In this document: in pieces, positions 11,975 through 25,322 of the stretch
How the letters are laid out: each line of letters opens with the position of its first letter
Numbering within the stretch: the stretch's first letter is position 1
Assembly (NCBI GenBank): GCA_022457155.1
Contig: JAJGOT010000931.1
Span: 62,001-126,000, forward strand
Length of the DNA stretch: 64,000 nt
From: Cladopsammia gracilis
Taxonomy: Eukaryota; Cnidaria; Anthozoa; Scleractinia; Dendrophylliidae
Direction of reading: 5' to 3'
Translations under genes and position numbers: made by a program
Notes under the pieces: generated by a model
Databases searched by the model: none
Told to the model about the DNA's origin: nothing
The model's input: only the letters and a program-made list of their open reading frames with translations

Positions 11975-12506
11975 ATCAATCTTTGAACAATTAAATTTTA
12001 CATGCTACTTTTATATTTATTCTGTCCCTGTATCTCTCCTGTAAGCCGGTCATTTTGCCTTTTGCCACTTGTGCACGCTCATGTTATTTTATTGTTCTAT
12101 GAATGCAAAAAATCCGGCTAAATTCATCGGTTTGATGCAGTGGTTTCGCATATTTGGACTTTTTATGAAAGAAATGCGCCTAAAAGGAGCCAAAAAATAC
12201 ACATGCTTATCTTTTTTTGTACTTATACCGACAAAGCAAAATACCATAATGGTCGACGCAAACAACACACGCAACTTTCATTTCCAGTCGCCCTTTATTG
12301 TGTATATGTCCTTCATTACTTCATTCTACAGCGCCGGGTTTTTTTTTTTTTTTTCACGTTACCGTGTTTATCTCGTCTATGTCCTTGTAATAATTTCTAA
12401 GTGATATTTTAAAGTGAAATTTCCGCCATTATAAATATGCATCTTAATAAATTCTACTTATTTGTCCAGCATTGAATAGCTTCCTTTCTGCGTTTTATGC
12501 CTTCCT

Positions 12507-12707
12507 GAGGGTCTATTATAGGGGGTCGCACATTCCGCAAACCGCCATAGTTTGTTCTTCCTAGACCGCAAACCGCTTTCGTTTTTCCTCAAGTTTTTAT
12601 TTTCCGCAACCGCGCGATAATTTCTAAAACGTAAACCGACAGATAAATACGAATGTACCCGCAAACCGACACTCAAAAAACAGACCGCCAGAGTATAATA
12701 GACCCTC
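12507..12707. mobile_element. MITE, 201 bp, 6-bp duplication
   Basis: Terminal repeats GAGGGTCTATTATA and TATAATAGACCCTC, flanked by CTTCCT on both sides (12501-12506, 12708-12713). The interior repeats CCGCAAACCG several times. Just after it (12745-12815) is a degenerate run of TCACTCAC-type repeats. Confidence 0.75.
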
Positions 12708-12822
12708 CTTCCTCTAAATCAATCTTGTATCAGTAGAACTATCTTCCCCGTTCACTGACGATTCACTCACGAATTACTCACTCACTCACGATTCACTCAT
12801 TCACTCACGTTCACTCGCGATT

Positions 12823-12905
12823 CTAACCTGAAATCCTAAATTGTGACCATTTACATGAACAATATTGAGCAGTACTTGTTTCATGCGGGTACTGTTTATT
12901 CGTAT
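12823..12905. repeat. Degenerate single unit of the 106 bp satellite
   Basis: Shows GAAATCCTAAATTGTGACCA, TGAGCAGTACTTG and TACTGTTTATTC in satellite order, inverted relative to the 14.1 kb array. Confidence 0.6.
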
Positions 12906-14118
12906 ATGATGGGGCTATGTTTTGAGATTACTGAATTATGAGCGAAATAGCCTAAACTGTGCTGACATTTCATACGAAAGCTATCAAGCAACAAAGAATT
13001 ATGCCATTTATAGGCCAGTTATCGCTTTTCAAATCGTGAAATCGGCCTTAAGTGAAATCTAGTGAACAGCACGTTCTGTTGCAATGTTCGATTCTTGATA
13101 GTTTTGCAAAATGAAACAAGGCTTTCTTTTTCTACATTCCATCTTGAGTGGTCTTAACAGTAAGGCGTAACTTATAAAATACGGTGATGAGCACGTGAAT
13201 GCGTCTGTGTGAATCAAGCTTGACCAAGCTTAATTAACTCAGTTATTCTCTTCGGCGCCTTTTCTAACTCTGAGGAAATTAACAGCTGTTTATCACCAGG
13301 AAAGGTTTTTTTTCTTCATTAGTCATTACATTTAAAGAATCCCGCCGTTGAGTTAACCTTAAATTGTAAAGTAAAGGCGGTGAAAATGATCCCTTATTGC
13401 ATTATTCCTTTATTTGTTTACGGCAGGTGTCTAAGATAGCTTCTAAACTCATAACCGCTTTGTTCCTCGCTAGGAGCGTTTGGTGTAATTGTCACGTTTA
13501 TTATTAAACATTATCTTAAGAACTGCTTAAGCTTCCGTTGACGCGCATACCGTAACTCTAACAGTTCATATGACAGATCAAACTGTTTACTCCTTGAAAA
13601 CTTATATCAGCGTGGTTTTGCACCGCGGGCGTAATTAAATGGGGCCCTCAAGCTTTCCTCGCGACAAACTTGGCTGTGTTTCATAATTAAAGAAGCAGCT
13701 TTTCTTGGGGCTTTGTTTATGATCTGCTCACACATGCGCTACACGTGTATCCGCGTGTCATTAAATGCTTACACCGCATGCGCCACTGTCATGTTAACAG
13801 TGTTGTTTGAAAACATTTTGGAGATCACTGATCTTATTCACAAAACAGCCAACACCCTTTTAGCGGCCTTGGCCACTTAACGCAAACATAAACACTTTGT
13901 TCCTAAAGGTTATTTTGAATTAAAGGGTCTTTTTTTGTTTTGTGTTTTTATGAGGATTGGAAGCTTGCTTCGTACGGAGCATTTTTCCTTATACCTAGCC
14001 GGCTTTCCGGAAAATTCTATTTTTAATACTGAATGAGAATTTTTGACAGATCACAGCTGATTTACGGGTGGAAACTGGTGGTAGATTCACCTTTCTTAAC
14101 TCATTCCGTCAAGCTTAG

Positions 14119-14670
14119 AATAATTCTAAATGTCATTTTGCAAAATATTCAAAACCGCGCAGCACCACACCAAAACTAGTGCTCAAAAGTTTTCATTTGA
14201 ATGGTAACACTTTAGGATTAGAAGAACCACCTTCTTTAGCAAAATAAGCAACACCATATGAAAGCATTGCTCAGTAGCTTTCATTTGAATGGTCAAACTG
14301 TAGGATTTCATCTACAGACTAAAAAGTTAGAATCACCTTGTACAGCATAATAAACAGCGCCACATGAAAGTACTGCTCAGTAACTTTCAAATGAATGGTG
14401 ACATTTTAGCGGATTTCATCCGCAGGCTCAAAAGTTAGAACCACCTTGTATAACATAATAAACAGCACCTCAGGAAATTACTGCTCAATAGCTTTCATTA
14501 AAGTGGTCGCATTTTACTGAGGATTTCATCAACAGACTGAAAAGTTAGAACTATCTTGTACAGCACAATAACAGCACCACAGGAAAGTACTGCTCAATAG
14601 CTTTTTTCAGAATGTCAACACTTCAGGATTTCATCCAAAGACTCAAAAGTTCGAACCACGTCACAAGACG
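14119..14670. repeat. Array of ~106 bp satellite, about five units
   Basis: Units recur as TTTCATTTGAATGGTCA, GGATTTCATC, GACTCAAAAGTTAGAAC, CTTGTACAGCATAATAAAC, AGTACTGCTCAGTAGC. Copies are 80-90% alike by eye and more decayed than those at 33.3 kb. The rest of 12906-16527 is AT-rich without recognisable genes. Confidence 0.8.
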
Positions 14671-16527
14671 CAAGGATAAGCAAGGTTAATTTGAAGTTAC
14701 AAACTAAATATTTTCACCCGCGTAACGTATTTCTCGCCTCGTGTACTTTTATAATTTGATTGATAGATATAACTACCTGTGCGTCTTATGTCGATGAATT
14801 ATTTTCCGTTAATCTTAACGCGACGGTACGGTTATATTGTTTGAGGACGCACCGAACTGGTGGCTCTCTTGTTTTAGTAATATGCGTTGTTTTCTGTAGA
14901 CGTATAATTACCATTAAGACTACCCACGCCAAATTTTAACAAGCTTTGTGCGGCTTGGTTAGGCCCTGTTTGCTTATTTCTATAGAAGAATTTCCCACGA
15001 TGCGACAAATTCCGCGCTAATTGGTTCGTAGCAATTTTAGCGGAAAATGTTACTGTATTCAAACTTAAAGTTACGGTAGTTTGTCTTTTGATTCTATACC
15101 CTTTATTATCAAGCGCGCTACGCGCCGCTAACACCTGTAAATTTCTAGGAACTTGTGGCCAGGCCTTTGTTCGAGGCTTTTTTTTCCATAAACATGCGAA
15201 AGAATGGATTAAAATGGTTAAAAGTGTACATGGTTTTGTGCTTTGTTATTTAACGCCCTTTAGTCGAGCATTAGTTGCTGGCGTCCATTGATTATACGTA
15301 TCAGGTACAACTGTTCTTACCGGTGCGCCACATCTCGATTTGTTTTCTCTCCTTAACCTTGAAGCATAAAAATTTCGAGCAATTTCTATTTTTGTTCAAT
15401 CCGCGTCGAGAAGGTAGCAAAACCCGCGCGCAAACAAATCTCTGCCCTTCTTATCTACTTCTAAACAACACCTTAAACTGTATAAAAGCGTATTCAACAC
15501 TTTTAAACCACATGCATGCGATCATGTCGTCTTTGGTTTACAGCAAATTGTAGCTTTTTATGCCTTGTATTTGGTTAGTCTTATGTGAAATCAGTTTATT
15601 CGTGGAAATCTTTATCGACGAGTGACATACCACTTACAAATAACTTCTATCATTGCACTAAACTGTTGTTTTTCCTTGTCATGAAATTGTTTCAGTCGTA
15701 TGTATATTTAATTTACTTCCCTGTATTAGTGTCCGGCTATCAAGCAAAGGAAAACTAACTCGTAAACAATTAAAGCTATCGGTAGCCCCATTCTTTTCAA
15801 TTCACTTATAGCCTTAGGGCGTTTCCTTGTAGAGATTTTCTGTTGTTTTTTTAAACGACTATTGAACGGGTTAAAATTATTACTGATCATTTGTAACTCT
15901 TAATATAATTAATCTTTCTTCGTTTTATTCCATAGCAAATATGTTTTTCTAAGTTTGTTGGGCATTGTTTTGAAGTAAAAAAGCTTTCAACTTAAAGTAA
16001 CCATGCCTTCACTTCTTATTTGAGAAAGTTTACGTTATTCAGTGTTGATTTGAACACGTCGATCGCACACGTTATATTTTACCATGGAACCTACTCAACA
16101 AGTTGTTAGTTTTTCTAAAAGCTCGCATCAATTCACTAAAAATCCATCCATAAGACAAATTAAGCAAATCGTTTTACAGTTGAGATGTTGTTTTTTGATG
16201 CGAAATGATAAAAATCATTTAACTTATTACTCATCTCGCTCAAAAGAGTACGCTTACACACAACCGCTAGACACAAGGGCCTTTCTTAAGTATTCGTTCT
16301 ATCCAAGGACACTGCTTTGCACAATGGAATCAACTCCCAAAAGAGACAGCATTGTCTGTCTCACTGGCTGTATTTAAAAATGCAATTTCAAACGTTTATT
16401 GACATTTATTACTTTGCGCTAATAAGCTCCATTTCAAACTTGTATTTTTCACTTTGTAAAATAAATAAACTTAATGTAACGAAAACAAGCTCAAGTTTTG
16501 AATTTTTGAACTGTGTGTGATTTTTTT

Positions 16528-16880
16528 TAACGCTTTCACTTTCAAAATCGAACTGTCGCTTTTGTAATGTGGTGCTAACTTTTGAGTCTGTGGATGAAAT
16601 CTGTCCTAAATTGTTACCATTGAAGTGAAAGCTACTGAGCAGTACTTTCCTGTGGTGCTGTTTATTATGCTGTAAAAGGTGGTTCTACCTTTTGAGTCTT
16701 TAGATGAAATCCTACAGTTTGACCATTCAAATCGCTCTTGAGTGGTAGTTTCCTATGGTGCTGTTTATTATGCTGTACAAGGTAGTTCTAACTTTTGAGT
16801 CTGTGGATGAAATCCTAAAGTGTGACCATTGAAATGAAAGCTTCTGAGCAGTACTGTTGTTTGGTGCTGTTTATTCCCCG
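16528..16880. repeat. Array of ~106 bp satellite, about three units, opposite orientation
   Basis: Begins TTAACGCTTTCACTTTC, resembling the terminal repeat of the 11.76 kb element. It then runs through GTTCTAACTTTTGAGTCTG and GATGAAATCCTA repeats and ends near TATTTTGTAAAATC. This supports the view that arrays sit inside expanded copies of that element. Confidence 0.75.
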
Positions 16881-19800
16881 ATATTTTGTAAAATCAAATT
16901 TGACGTGTTATCTCTTCGATATTGCGCCTCGTTCGTCTGCTGTTGAAAGTAAAGCAGATATACTTCACAGGTGTTGTCTTTAGTTAAACGACTGTTAAAC
17001 ACTAGCTACAAGTGCCTACCGGTGGAATTCTGTTGTTTTATTTGCACCCTTAGCGCGGTTTCAATGGTTCTTTGATAATTTAATTGATTTTAGCTTTAAG
17101 CACTTGAACCAAGGACACATGTTGCAGCAACGTTCAGTTCTTCATTCATGGTATGCTTAGGTTAGAGTCAAACATATAAAATGCAGATTAACATGACAAT
17201 AAATGAAGAAATTTTAACTGCAAACGCCATTAACATTGCTATGTTTAAATTGTGCCTGAATATTTCCTAGTGTAGAAATGACAGTTAACTGTACTTTTTA
17301 GTGAGTTTTTGTTCGGAAATCGAGAGAAGCGAAAACTTGGGTTAAAACAAGTGTTGTCGCTTTTTTTTTGGCGATAGTGTAGTAGTTGTAGTAAATTATC
17401 GGGTTGTGGCGCCAAAGGTTAATGATTCAATGGAATTCCATTCATAATGTGACATGTGTTCAACCTGTACGCTAACAAAGAAACTCCCGCCAAAACGGGC
17501 TGTGTACTGCTAGTTCCATCACATGTGTAAAACGTGCGCCCACGCGGCTTTTGCCGCCAAAAATAATACGATGTTTAACAAGATAGCGTGTCGGCCTGGC
17601 CTGCTTGTCATGAATATTAACTTCTTTGTTTGTGCCGTGCGCTTTTTTCGATGACCCATTATTCTCAATACACGACCCACGCGAGTCATTCACACTTCGC
17701 TTTTCAGTGTTATTACAAACACAAATTTTCGCATGTTTTAATTGAAATTGCGAAATGTACGCATGGATATAAATCTAATGTTTGCTTAAACCCGACCCTT
17801 AGCTCTCACACAACCCTTGTCCACGCGTGTTTTGAGACGCCCGTTGATTTTTAATTAGTTAGCAAACTTGTGTAATTGTTTTGGCGCAACCCGCTTGGAT
17901 CAACGGATTTTTAAGTTGTTAGTGTTTGGTATTAGTGTAAAGCGCATCGGATCTTGGAGCAAAGTGAGATTAGCAGTGCTCTGTAAAAAATAAACACGAG
18001 TCGAATAATTTACTTTGAAAGTTTAAACAACAAGTTGGTCGTTTCAGCTCAAAGGCTTAGCTTACATGGCGTGCGGAGGTTATTGTGTTGAAAAGAATTT
18101 TGTCTGAACAAGCTCGCTGAGACAATGGCAGGGCGACTGACAATGCTCATAATAGAAATAGTTGGTTAAACAATATTAAGTGAGAGCGTGGTCTTTACAT
18201 GGGAGCACGTGTGTTGAAGGTTTCTTCAGACAAATACAAAGCATGCTAAACTGTTAGGCAATACGGATACATCGCTCTCATTGTTCTTTTGACTTTTTGA
18301 CTTTTGTTGTTTTTGTATTGGGGTAAAATAACTGCGTCCCGTACAAATCTCCCCTGCTAATGATCGATCGGGCATGCAAAGACTTGTTTAGTGCAGACAT
18401 ACAACCATTCAACTGCTTTGATTTACGTTAAGGAACTAACAATAGTTAAGTAAAAGCACGCGTCCTCGTTAATATAATTTTCTCCCTTAGGAAAACCCAT
18501 CTCTAGCTCATTTACTTTAAATGTAAATCTGTAAACTACATTCATTTCAATTGTCAGATTAACGTTTCGCATTGAAAACTTAGGGTAATATAAGTATTTT
18601 GTGTAAGCCCCAAAACTTTGACACTAAAAAATTTTATCTATATGTTTTAGAGCTAGGAGTTTTGTAATTTCGTATAGTTTTTGAATCCTAGTTAACTTCT
18701 AGTTTCAAAGTTTTTAACTAGCCTCGAAATAATATTTCGCATATCTTATCAGCTGTGACTGCTTGGAGTCGTTACTTCAGGGGTATATGAGCGCAGCATA
18801 CTAGCTGTTATTCCGATCCCTCTCCGGTGGGTCTGACATTGTTGGATACTGGTCACCCGTCTATTTGTCAAGGTATTGATATTGTGAAGAGTAGGATTAA
18901 AATTTTGAAAACGATCGCGTTTGATCCGTTTTATTGAAACGCAGGTAAAATTCTGAATCATTTCCACGGGAACTAGTCTTTTTGAGACAAAGTTGTTGAT
19001 TATAGGTTTCTACCAAAAGTCAGAAGAAAAATCGCATTTTCGTAGCTAAGAGACCGTGTGGCAGTTAATGAACTTTAATTGAAAAGAACGGTGATTAGAA
19101 TAGGAAATCGAACAGCGTTAAAAAGCGGCATTGTAAGGCTAGGTTGTTCTTGGGCAAAAATTAAGAATACGAAATTTGGTCAGATTTTGAAACGCTTTTT
19201 AGAAGCGAGAACGAATTAGTTTGGGGGGAAATGGAGCCAAAATTTCAATGCATATGTTAGATTACTAGACGTTAGTCAGTTAACAGGCTAATGTTAAAGA
19301 ACCGATTTTTTTGTTTATAGTTGTAAATGATGCGATGAGTTTATTGCATAGCGAACGTATTAAAAAAGTTCTCAATTCCAAATAAAATGTAAGTTTTGCG
19401 GAAAGAATTAGCGAGTGGGTTAGAAAAGGTAAAGTAGAAAACGCGAAAACGGAAAAATGAGAAATCTTTCAACAGGGCAACGAACAAGGGAGCACGTTTC
19501 ACACAAATGATGCAGCTGTCTTGCCTAACAGTCATGTTAAACTGCCGGCATTGTATTCAGTCTAAAAAAAAAGTCGTTAGGAGAAAAAATTGTTAAAGTA
19601 CTCTATCATAAAACGTCGTTTGGCAAAGTATTCGACAGCTATAATATTCCCTCAATACACAACGACAATCAACACCAATGACTAAAACCGCAATTACTTT
19701 TTGTAAAGAAGGGTTATTCATCATTTTAGAGAGAGACAGAGAAATTTTGTCATCTAAAAGTAAATATATGCCGCTCGTTCGTTCAGTAAATTTAATTTAG

Positions 19801-22800
19801 GATTACAGAAAACAGAATACGTCGGAAGCGAAGTCCTTGTGTTTTCATTCCGTGTAACGCTTATGGACGTAAATGACAAGCTATTTCTACAGCAAAATGC
19901 CAGTGAATAGGTGAAGGATTCGAACTAAATAAAGGTTTTTTCAAAATTTCAATTTCAATCGACTTAGCGGTTCGCCTACCAAATATTTTTCGTGTTTTTT
20001 TTTTTCGGTTCAACAGGCGCTCAATTAAAACTTAAGAAAGGTGTTGTAGTGGTTTTCTTTTTCATAACAGTCCCGCCTAACGTCATGCAGTCTTTTGAAC
20101 TTAAAAGCCAGTTGAATGTAACGAGTCGTGCGTCATGTGTTCGGTCGCGTGGCACGGTCGCGTGTCCCCACACCCCTTATGATTTACTTTTGAGCCATTT
20201 TCTTAAAAGCTCACTTAGTGATGCGGTCGCCGGTCTGGCCTCTACAATATCACTTGAACAAAATAAAAAATATATATTTTGATGCATAAATGATTAAAAA
20301 CCTCTAAGTTAATACTCGTCTCTATGCATGGGCGGCACTTTTTCGGATGTATTCATCTTTGTTTTAAATCAGCGCACAACTTCGATATTTTTAACTTCAT
20401 TACATTTGACTTGAAAAATATTGTTTGGTATTACCCTTTCTATTGAATAGCTTTTATGATGCCTCACGCTTGGGCCCCATATCTTCGTGATGACTCCGGA
20501 TGTCTACTGTCTTTCCTAATTTTCGGCGATTAATAATATCTATATCACGCACAAAATTTAGGAGACTGTCTTCCTGGCTTTTTATCTGCCTATGCTAGAA
20601 ATTTCATTGGGGAAGTCAAATTAAAGCTTGTTATTTTGTTTTTCTTGTATAAAGCTTTCCGTGATCAAAGTTCGTGTTGGAGTCCGTGTTGCTATAGGAG
20701 CATTTTAAGGTGTTTAGCAATACGCTGTCTTTTTTCTTCATATTCCATGCCTTTTTTTGACCAAATTGTGTCGAGTTTCATTTGTTAAAATGCAAATTCA
20801 AACAGCTGTTTGGAGAAGCCGTTGAATGCGTTAGCGATGTTGATTAGAATAACAAAACCTTGCTTCGTTTGTGAGCGTTTGTAGAAAAACTCAATTAACA
20901 CGACTCGACTCGACTCGACTCATCCTGTTTTGAGACTAAATTCTTTAGCATTGTATTGTACCGAAGGAAGATTGTTTCGCACGCAAATTCGACAAATAAA
21001 CCCCCGAATATCTCGCTTGAAGAAACCCTTTTCGTGTTATCATACACAAAACATTTTTCCCAAAGACGAAAATTTGCTCAACAAAGTGTCTTCGATAATT
21101 ATTTTTCCAGCGGCAATAAATTTTCTTAATCAGCCAAGCAACAAACATAAAAATCATTTGATTATAAATGGGAGGCGATGTTTTAATCTCGAAGCGAAGC
21201 GAATTTTCTACTCATACTATTCAGTCTTAAGTGGAATTGTTTTTTCCGAAAGTGAGCTTTTTTATTTTTATTTTAACTTAGTTTAAAGTCTTAACGTAGT
21301 CAATCATTCGGAAAAATTCAACTATAGCCTGAAGGGAAATTAGTAACTCAGGCGCGCGCGCAAGATTTGCTTTTTAATTTTTTTTCTTTCTTTCCCGCGG
21401 CGTTATTCATAACATGCATTCTTGAGGTTTTGTTGCGTTTGCGTCTTCAGATTTCCGATCGCTACCTCGCTTTTCTGTTTACACTTGGCCCTTTTGTCCT
21501 TTTAAGATCACAAAACATATTCATCTGTGTTCTGAGCGATTAAGTTGGCAACTCCGCGAACAAACTTTAAGTAATTACTCTACGGCGCTGTGGTCGATTC
21601 ATTGATCTTCTGGCCTGGCGTCAGGTTGCTTTGAAATTGCTCTATTATCGTTTTATTTAAACCGTGAGAGAGGCGATCAACTTTGCAGATGATGTCCATA
21701 CATATGTAAATTCACGGCAAAGTGTCTTGAGAAATGTACAATAAATTCTCTAATTATACTTTACGAAGATAGTATTCATTTATTCAAGATTACACCTGCG
21801 CGGACATGGCTGTGTTTTTGTAATTATCCACGGACTCCTATTCGTAATTCATGTTCGAGTGAGTTCACCTAAATTATTTATTTTACACGTCTCTGCACTC
21901 CGATGCTCTTTTATGTTTGAAAAAGCCTTAGCGACTCGAGCGATGCGAGCGTCGCGATTAAACAACTGTTTTCATAATGAAGTGCTTTGTTTCAGTGCGA
22001 ATATTTTCCGATAGTTCTCCTTTGAGAAGCAAAGTGTTCGACTTACGTACATTCATGCCTTGATGTAAGTAACGCCTTCAATAGTTGAAGCTTTTTCTTT
22101 TGTCTTTAAAACAGAAAACACAAAATAAAATTGTTTTGGGGTTGGTAGTCAGAGCGACCGTGACGATTCCGAGACAATTCCTTTGGAAGCCTTTTGAAAT
22201 CATGTGGCCAATCTTGAGTGGCCTGTGTGCTCACATCCGTGGCTCGCGCCGATAGATTTGAAGATTGAAAAAGCTGCGAAGACAGTTTGTCAATAGGCTT
22301 AATTGCGACGCCTTGGTGATATACAATGCCTGGAAAGGATGTTTACTTTGTGTTTAAATGGAACCCCAAGTTTTACCTCGGAGAAACACCTTGAGCCGTT
22401 GAATGAGAAAAAATTTCAACCAATGCGACGGAAGGAAAATATTCACCGTGGAAACTGTACCCGCAAAGCTGTTACGCCGCGCAAATTTTTATCTATTTAA
22501 GAAACTCTATTTAGGGTGCAAAAATAACTTTGCGATCGGTAGATACAAATCGTTGAAAAAGCCGAAACTGAAGAAGAGAATTTTGAGCGCGGGAGGAAAT
22601 TAAAAACAAAAAAGGACAACACAGCTGCCACGCAGTTTTTAATGTCCAAGTTCACATATTGCAGTCCATTTGGAAATATTTTGCGCTTTTTACGGTGACT
22701 GGGTACATATTCGACGATTAAAGAGTTTTTCTTCGAAAATAGGGTTATTCTTAACTAAGCGCATTCGAAATGTTTTCTGTGCTTTTGTTTTCCCCTCCAA

Positions 22801-24122
22801 ATAAACTATAAGTATCCATAGTAATGCAATTTTTTCGAGTTTGAGTTGGCCATTCTTGTTCGCATCGTCTGAAAAATTAATAAATTAATAACGCCTAACA
22901 TTGCGGCTTGGAGGCATTTGAAATTTAACTAATGTAGAAAATTATTCGTTTTCTTAATTTCGAGTCTACCTGGCTTCACGCACGTAAATTTTCTAATCTA
23001 TTTAGAATCGTTTTAGGTGGTTAAAACATCTGCTGCAGTGCAGAAATTTCTTCATCGCTTAAAACCGGTCTTTAGGGGACTTTAGTGAATTTTTACTGCA
23101 TCTTAAGGTCGTAATTTAACGAAAATGGCTTTCCTAGGGCATATTTTATTTTCGCGAGGTTCCTATTTGTGTAAATTGCTTCAAACTCTTTATCATTAGT
23201 TCCGGCATTCGATTTTCCTTTTCTGACTTGATCATATAAAGAGTTCAAATTCTTGCTGTTCGAAATAATAATAAAATGTAAATCATGTTCTGGCATGAGA
23301 CTATTCAAACCCCACCAATGAAATAGTTTGTTCCAACTGCTGAGAAGCCAATGAAAGGCCATCGTCTTAGGACAGCTGTCAATCAAGGCCACGTGTTACA
23401 AATTACCGCGTAATTAGACAGTACGTTCCGTTTCTGCCGGAAACTGTTGTTTATGCATAAACACTTCGATTTGCATAAGGCATTATTTTGTGGTTGTTTT
23501 GCGAAAAAATGAGCGATTTTATGGGCAAATAGCCCAATTCAATATCCGCATACGCTCGGGAGATTTTTATCGTGGCGTTGAGGGATATTAGCGAAAATCT
23601 GAGACCGTTGTTTCTGCTCGGGCAGCAAGGAGACTAAGACACACCCTCGGGTTTAATGAAATGTTAATAAGACAGCACACCAGTCAGACAAACAATAGCT
23701 AACACGTGTGGGGAATGACAACAAAAAATATATTTAACAAAGGGAGGAGGCCCTCGCGTGTGTGACATTTCAATGAACGTTCTAAGACCTCTTAACAACC
23801 ACCGTATACGCGCGCGCACAGCTGCCGGTGCGGACACAATTAAAACATTTGCGCTTCCGATTTTGAGAACATTTCAGCTTCCAACGGATAGTGTAGACAT
23901 CTCGCGAGCGTAGCTGACTGGAGAAATTTCGCCGCTGAAGTTCAGCATACTCATAACCTTAAAGAGCGCGAACAGTGTAGTGTATGCTCAGATAACGGTG
24001 CGAATCATCAACGCTCGTGTTTATTATTACTATTTTTGTTATTCGACTACGGTTCCTGGTTGACCTAGAAAAAATATTTTCAAAGTACAACTGGTGGTGA
24101 GCTGACAAAGGACTGAGTGATC
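16881..24122. other. Long non-coding stretch upstream of the INSM gene
   Basis: About 7.2 kb with no convincing exon and few recognisable transposons, unlike the rest of the window. E-boxes near the gene include CAGCTG at 23373-23378 and 23819-23824, and CACGTG at 23390-23395 and 23703-23708. Bilaterian INSM1 is switched on by proneural bHLH factors acting through E-boxes. That these sites serve that role here is inference. No clear TATA box is visible. Confidence 0.45.
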
Positions 24123-25322
24123 ATGCCTAAAGCATTCCTGGTGAAGAAAAACAAGAGATCGCACGGTGGTACAGGATCAGCGGAAAAGAGAACTTTAGAC
24201 TACGATGCAGTTCCTGAATATCGTGGACATGAGAGCGTTGTGCTTTCTACCACGTCTGCGGTTTCAGAAATTATGCATTCATCGCTGTCCAAGACGGATA
24301 AAACACCAGTGTTAACCTCGTTAAGTGCACTGCTCACCTCAACGCCTAACGGCAACATTTCCACAAGCGCTTTCAAACCTTTTAAAGTGGAAAAAGAAAA
24401 GGAAAATTCGCCGGCCAAGAAATTCAAGCCCAACCCGACGCCGGTCGAGAGCCGAGAGAAACCAAGCAAAAATAAAGACAGCAGTTCGACCGGACGCGAA
24501 GCACTCAACGAAAAACATACAGACCATGGCGGCAAAACCGCAGTTCTCGAGCATAAGGAGTTTGCCATTTGCCAAGACAAGTTCGATTTTCCGAAGACCA
24601 AAGGTCCGCTGCCCCAGTCCCAGTTTATCTGCCAGCTCTGTCAGGAGGTATATACTGATCCATTTTCGCTCGCTCAGCACAAGTGTAGCGGAATTCAACA
24701 CACTGAATATCGATGCCCTGAGTGTGACAAGGTGTTCAGCTGCCCGGCGAACTTGGCTTCACATCGCCGATGGCACCGACCTCGTTCACCGCACGAAAAG
24801 AAACCAGTTCCGGCCCAAACGCCGGCTTCGCGCGATCAACTCGCAAATAGCTCGAAAACCGGCGCCGAGGAGAGTAAAACCGGCGTAACAGCGGCAGAAT
24901 CCGAGATGCGAGCGACCAGTCCGGTAGGCAACGGCCAAGGACAATTTGTATGCGAAGTATGTAACAAAACATTCAGACGCAAGGCCTATCTGAGGAAACA
25001 TATGAACAATCACAGTGATGATCGACCATATCCCTGCCAATACTGTGGAAAAGTTTTCCGTAGCCTAACAAACCGCGCTAAACACGTTCTTAACCACGCA
25101 GTGGGACCTAAGACATTTATTTGTAACGTTTGCGGTAATGGTTTCGCCAATAAGGGAAGCCTTGATCGACACGCAAGGATCCATACAGGTGAAATTTACT
25201 CTTGTAAACATTGCTCTAGCACATTTTATAGCTCGCCTGGTCTTACCCGTCACATAAACAAATGCCATCCCCCCGAAAATCGCCAAGTTATAGTGCTTCA
25301 AGTTCCCGTTAGACAAGGCTGA
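24123..25322 (+). CDS. INSM1: Insulinoma-associated (INSM) C2H2 zinc-finger repressor
   Basis: Nuclear transcriptional repressor; in bilaterians INSM1 drives terminal differentiation of neural and neuroendocrine cells. The 399-residue protein begins with a SNAG repression motif, MPKAFLVKK (residues 1-9). This fixes the start at ATG 24123, because SNAG must be N-terminal and the upstream in-frame codons are GTG ATC. Residues 20-160 are a Ser/Pro/Lys-rich linker. Fingers: ZF1 C170/C173/H186/C188 (irregular), ZF2 C198/C201/H214/H218, ZF3 C277/C280/H293/H297, ZF4 C305/C308/H321/H325, ZF5 C334/C337/H350/H354, ZF6 C361/C364/H377/C381. FSCPANLASHRRWH and FYSSPGLTRHINKCHP are INSM signatures. A single exon, as in vertebrate INSM1/2, and shorter than the human protein. 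I cannot separate INSM1 from INSM2; a pre-duplication single gene is likely. Confidence 0.95.
   Translation: MPKAFLVKKNKRSHGGTGSAEKRTLDYDAVPEYRGHESVVLSTTSAVSEIMHSSLSKTDKTPVLTSLSALLTSTPNGNISTSAFKPFKVEKEKENSPAKKFKPNPTPVESREKPSKNKDSSSTGREALNEKHTDHGGKTAVLEHKEFAICQDKFDFPKTKGPLPQSQFICQLCQEVYTDPFSLAQHKCSGIQHTEYRCPECDKVFSCPANLASHRRWHRPRSPHEKKPVPAQTPASRDQLANSSKTGAEESKTGVTAAESEMRATSPVGNGQGQFVCEVCNKTFRRKAYLRKHMNNHSDDRPYPCQYCGKVFRSLTNRAKHVLNHAVGPKTFICNVCGNGFANKGSLDRHARIHTGEIYSCKHCSSTFYSSPGLTRHINKCHPPENRQVIVLQVPVRQG

Noticed and set aside
24117..24122. Two extra residues before the INSM SNAG motif
   Set aside because: The first codon is GTG; the SNAG motif must begin at the initiator Met, so ATG 24123 is the start.
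24200..25040. Several frames antisense or shifted within the zinc-finger gene, up to 187 codons
   Set aside because: Shadows of the INSM coding sequence, which has clear C2H2 motifs in the chosen frame.
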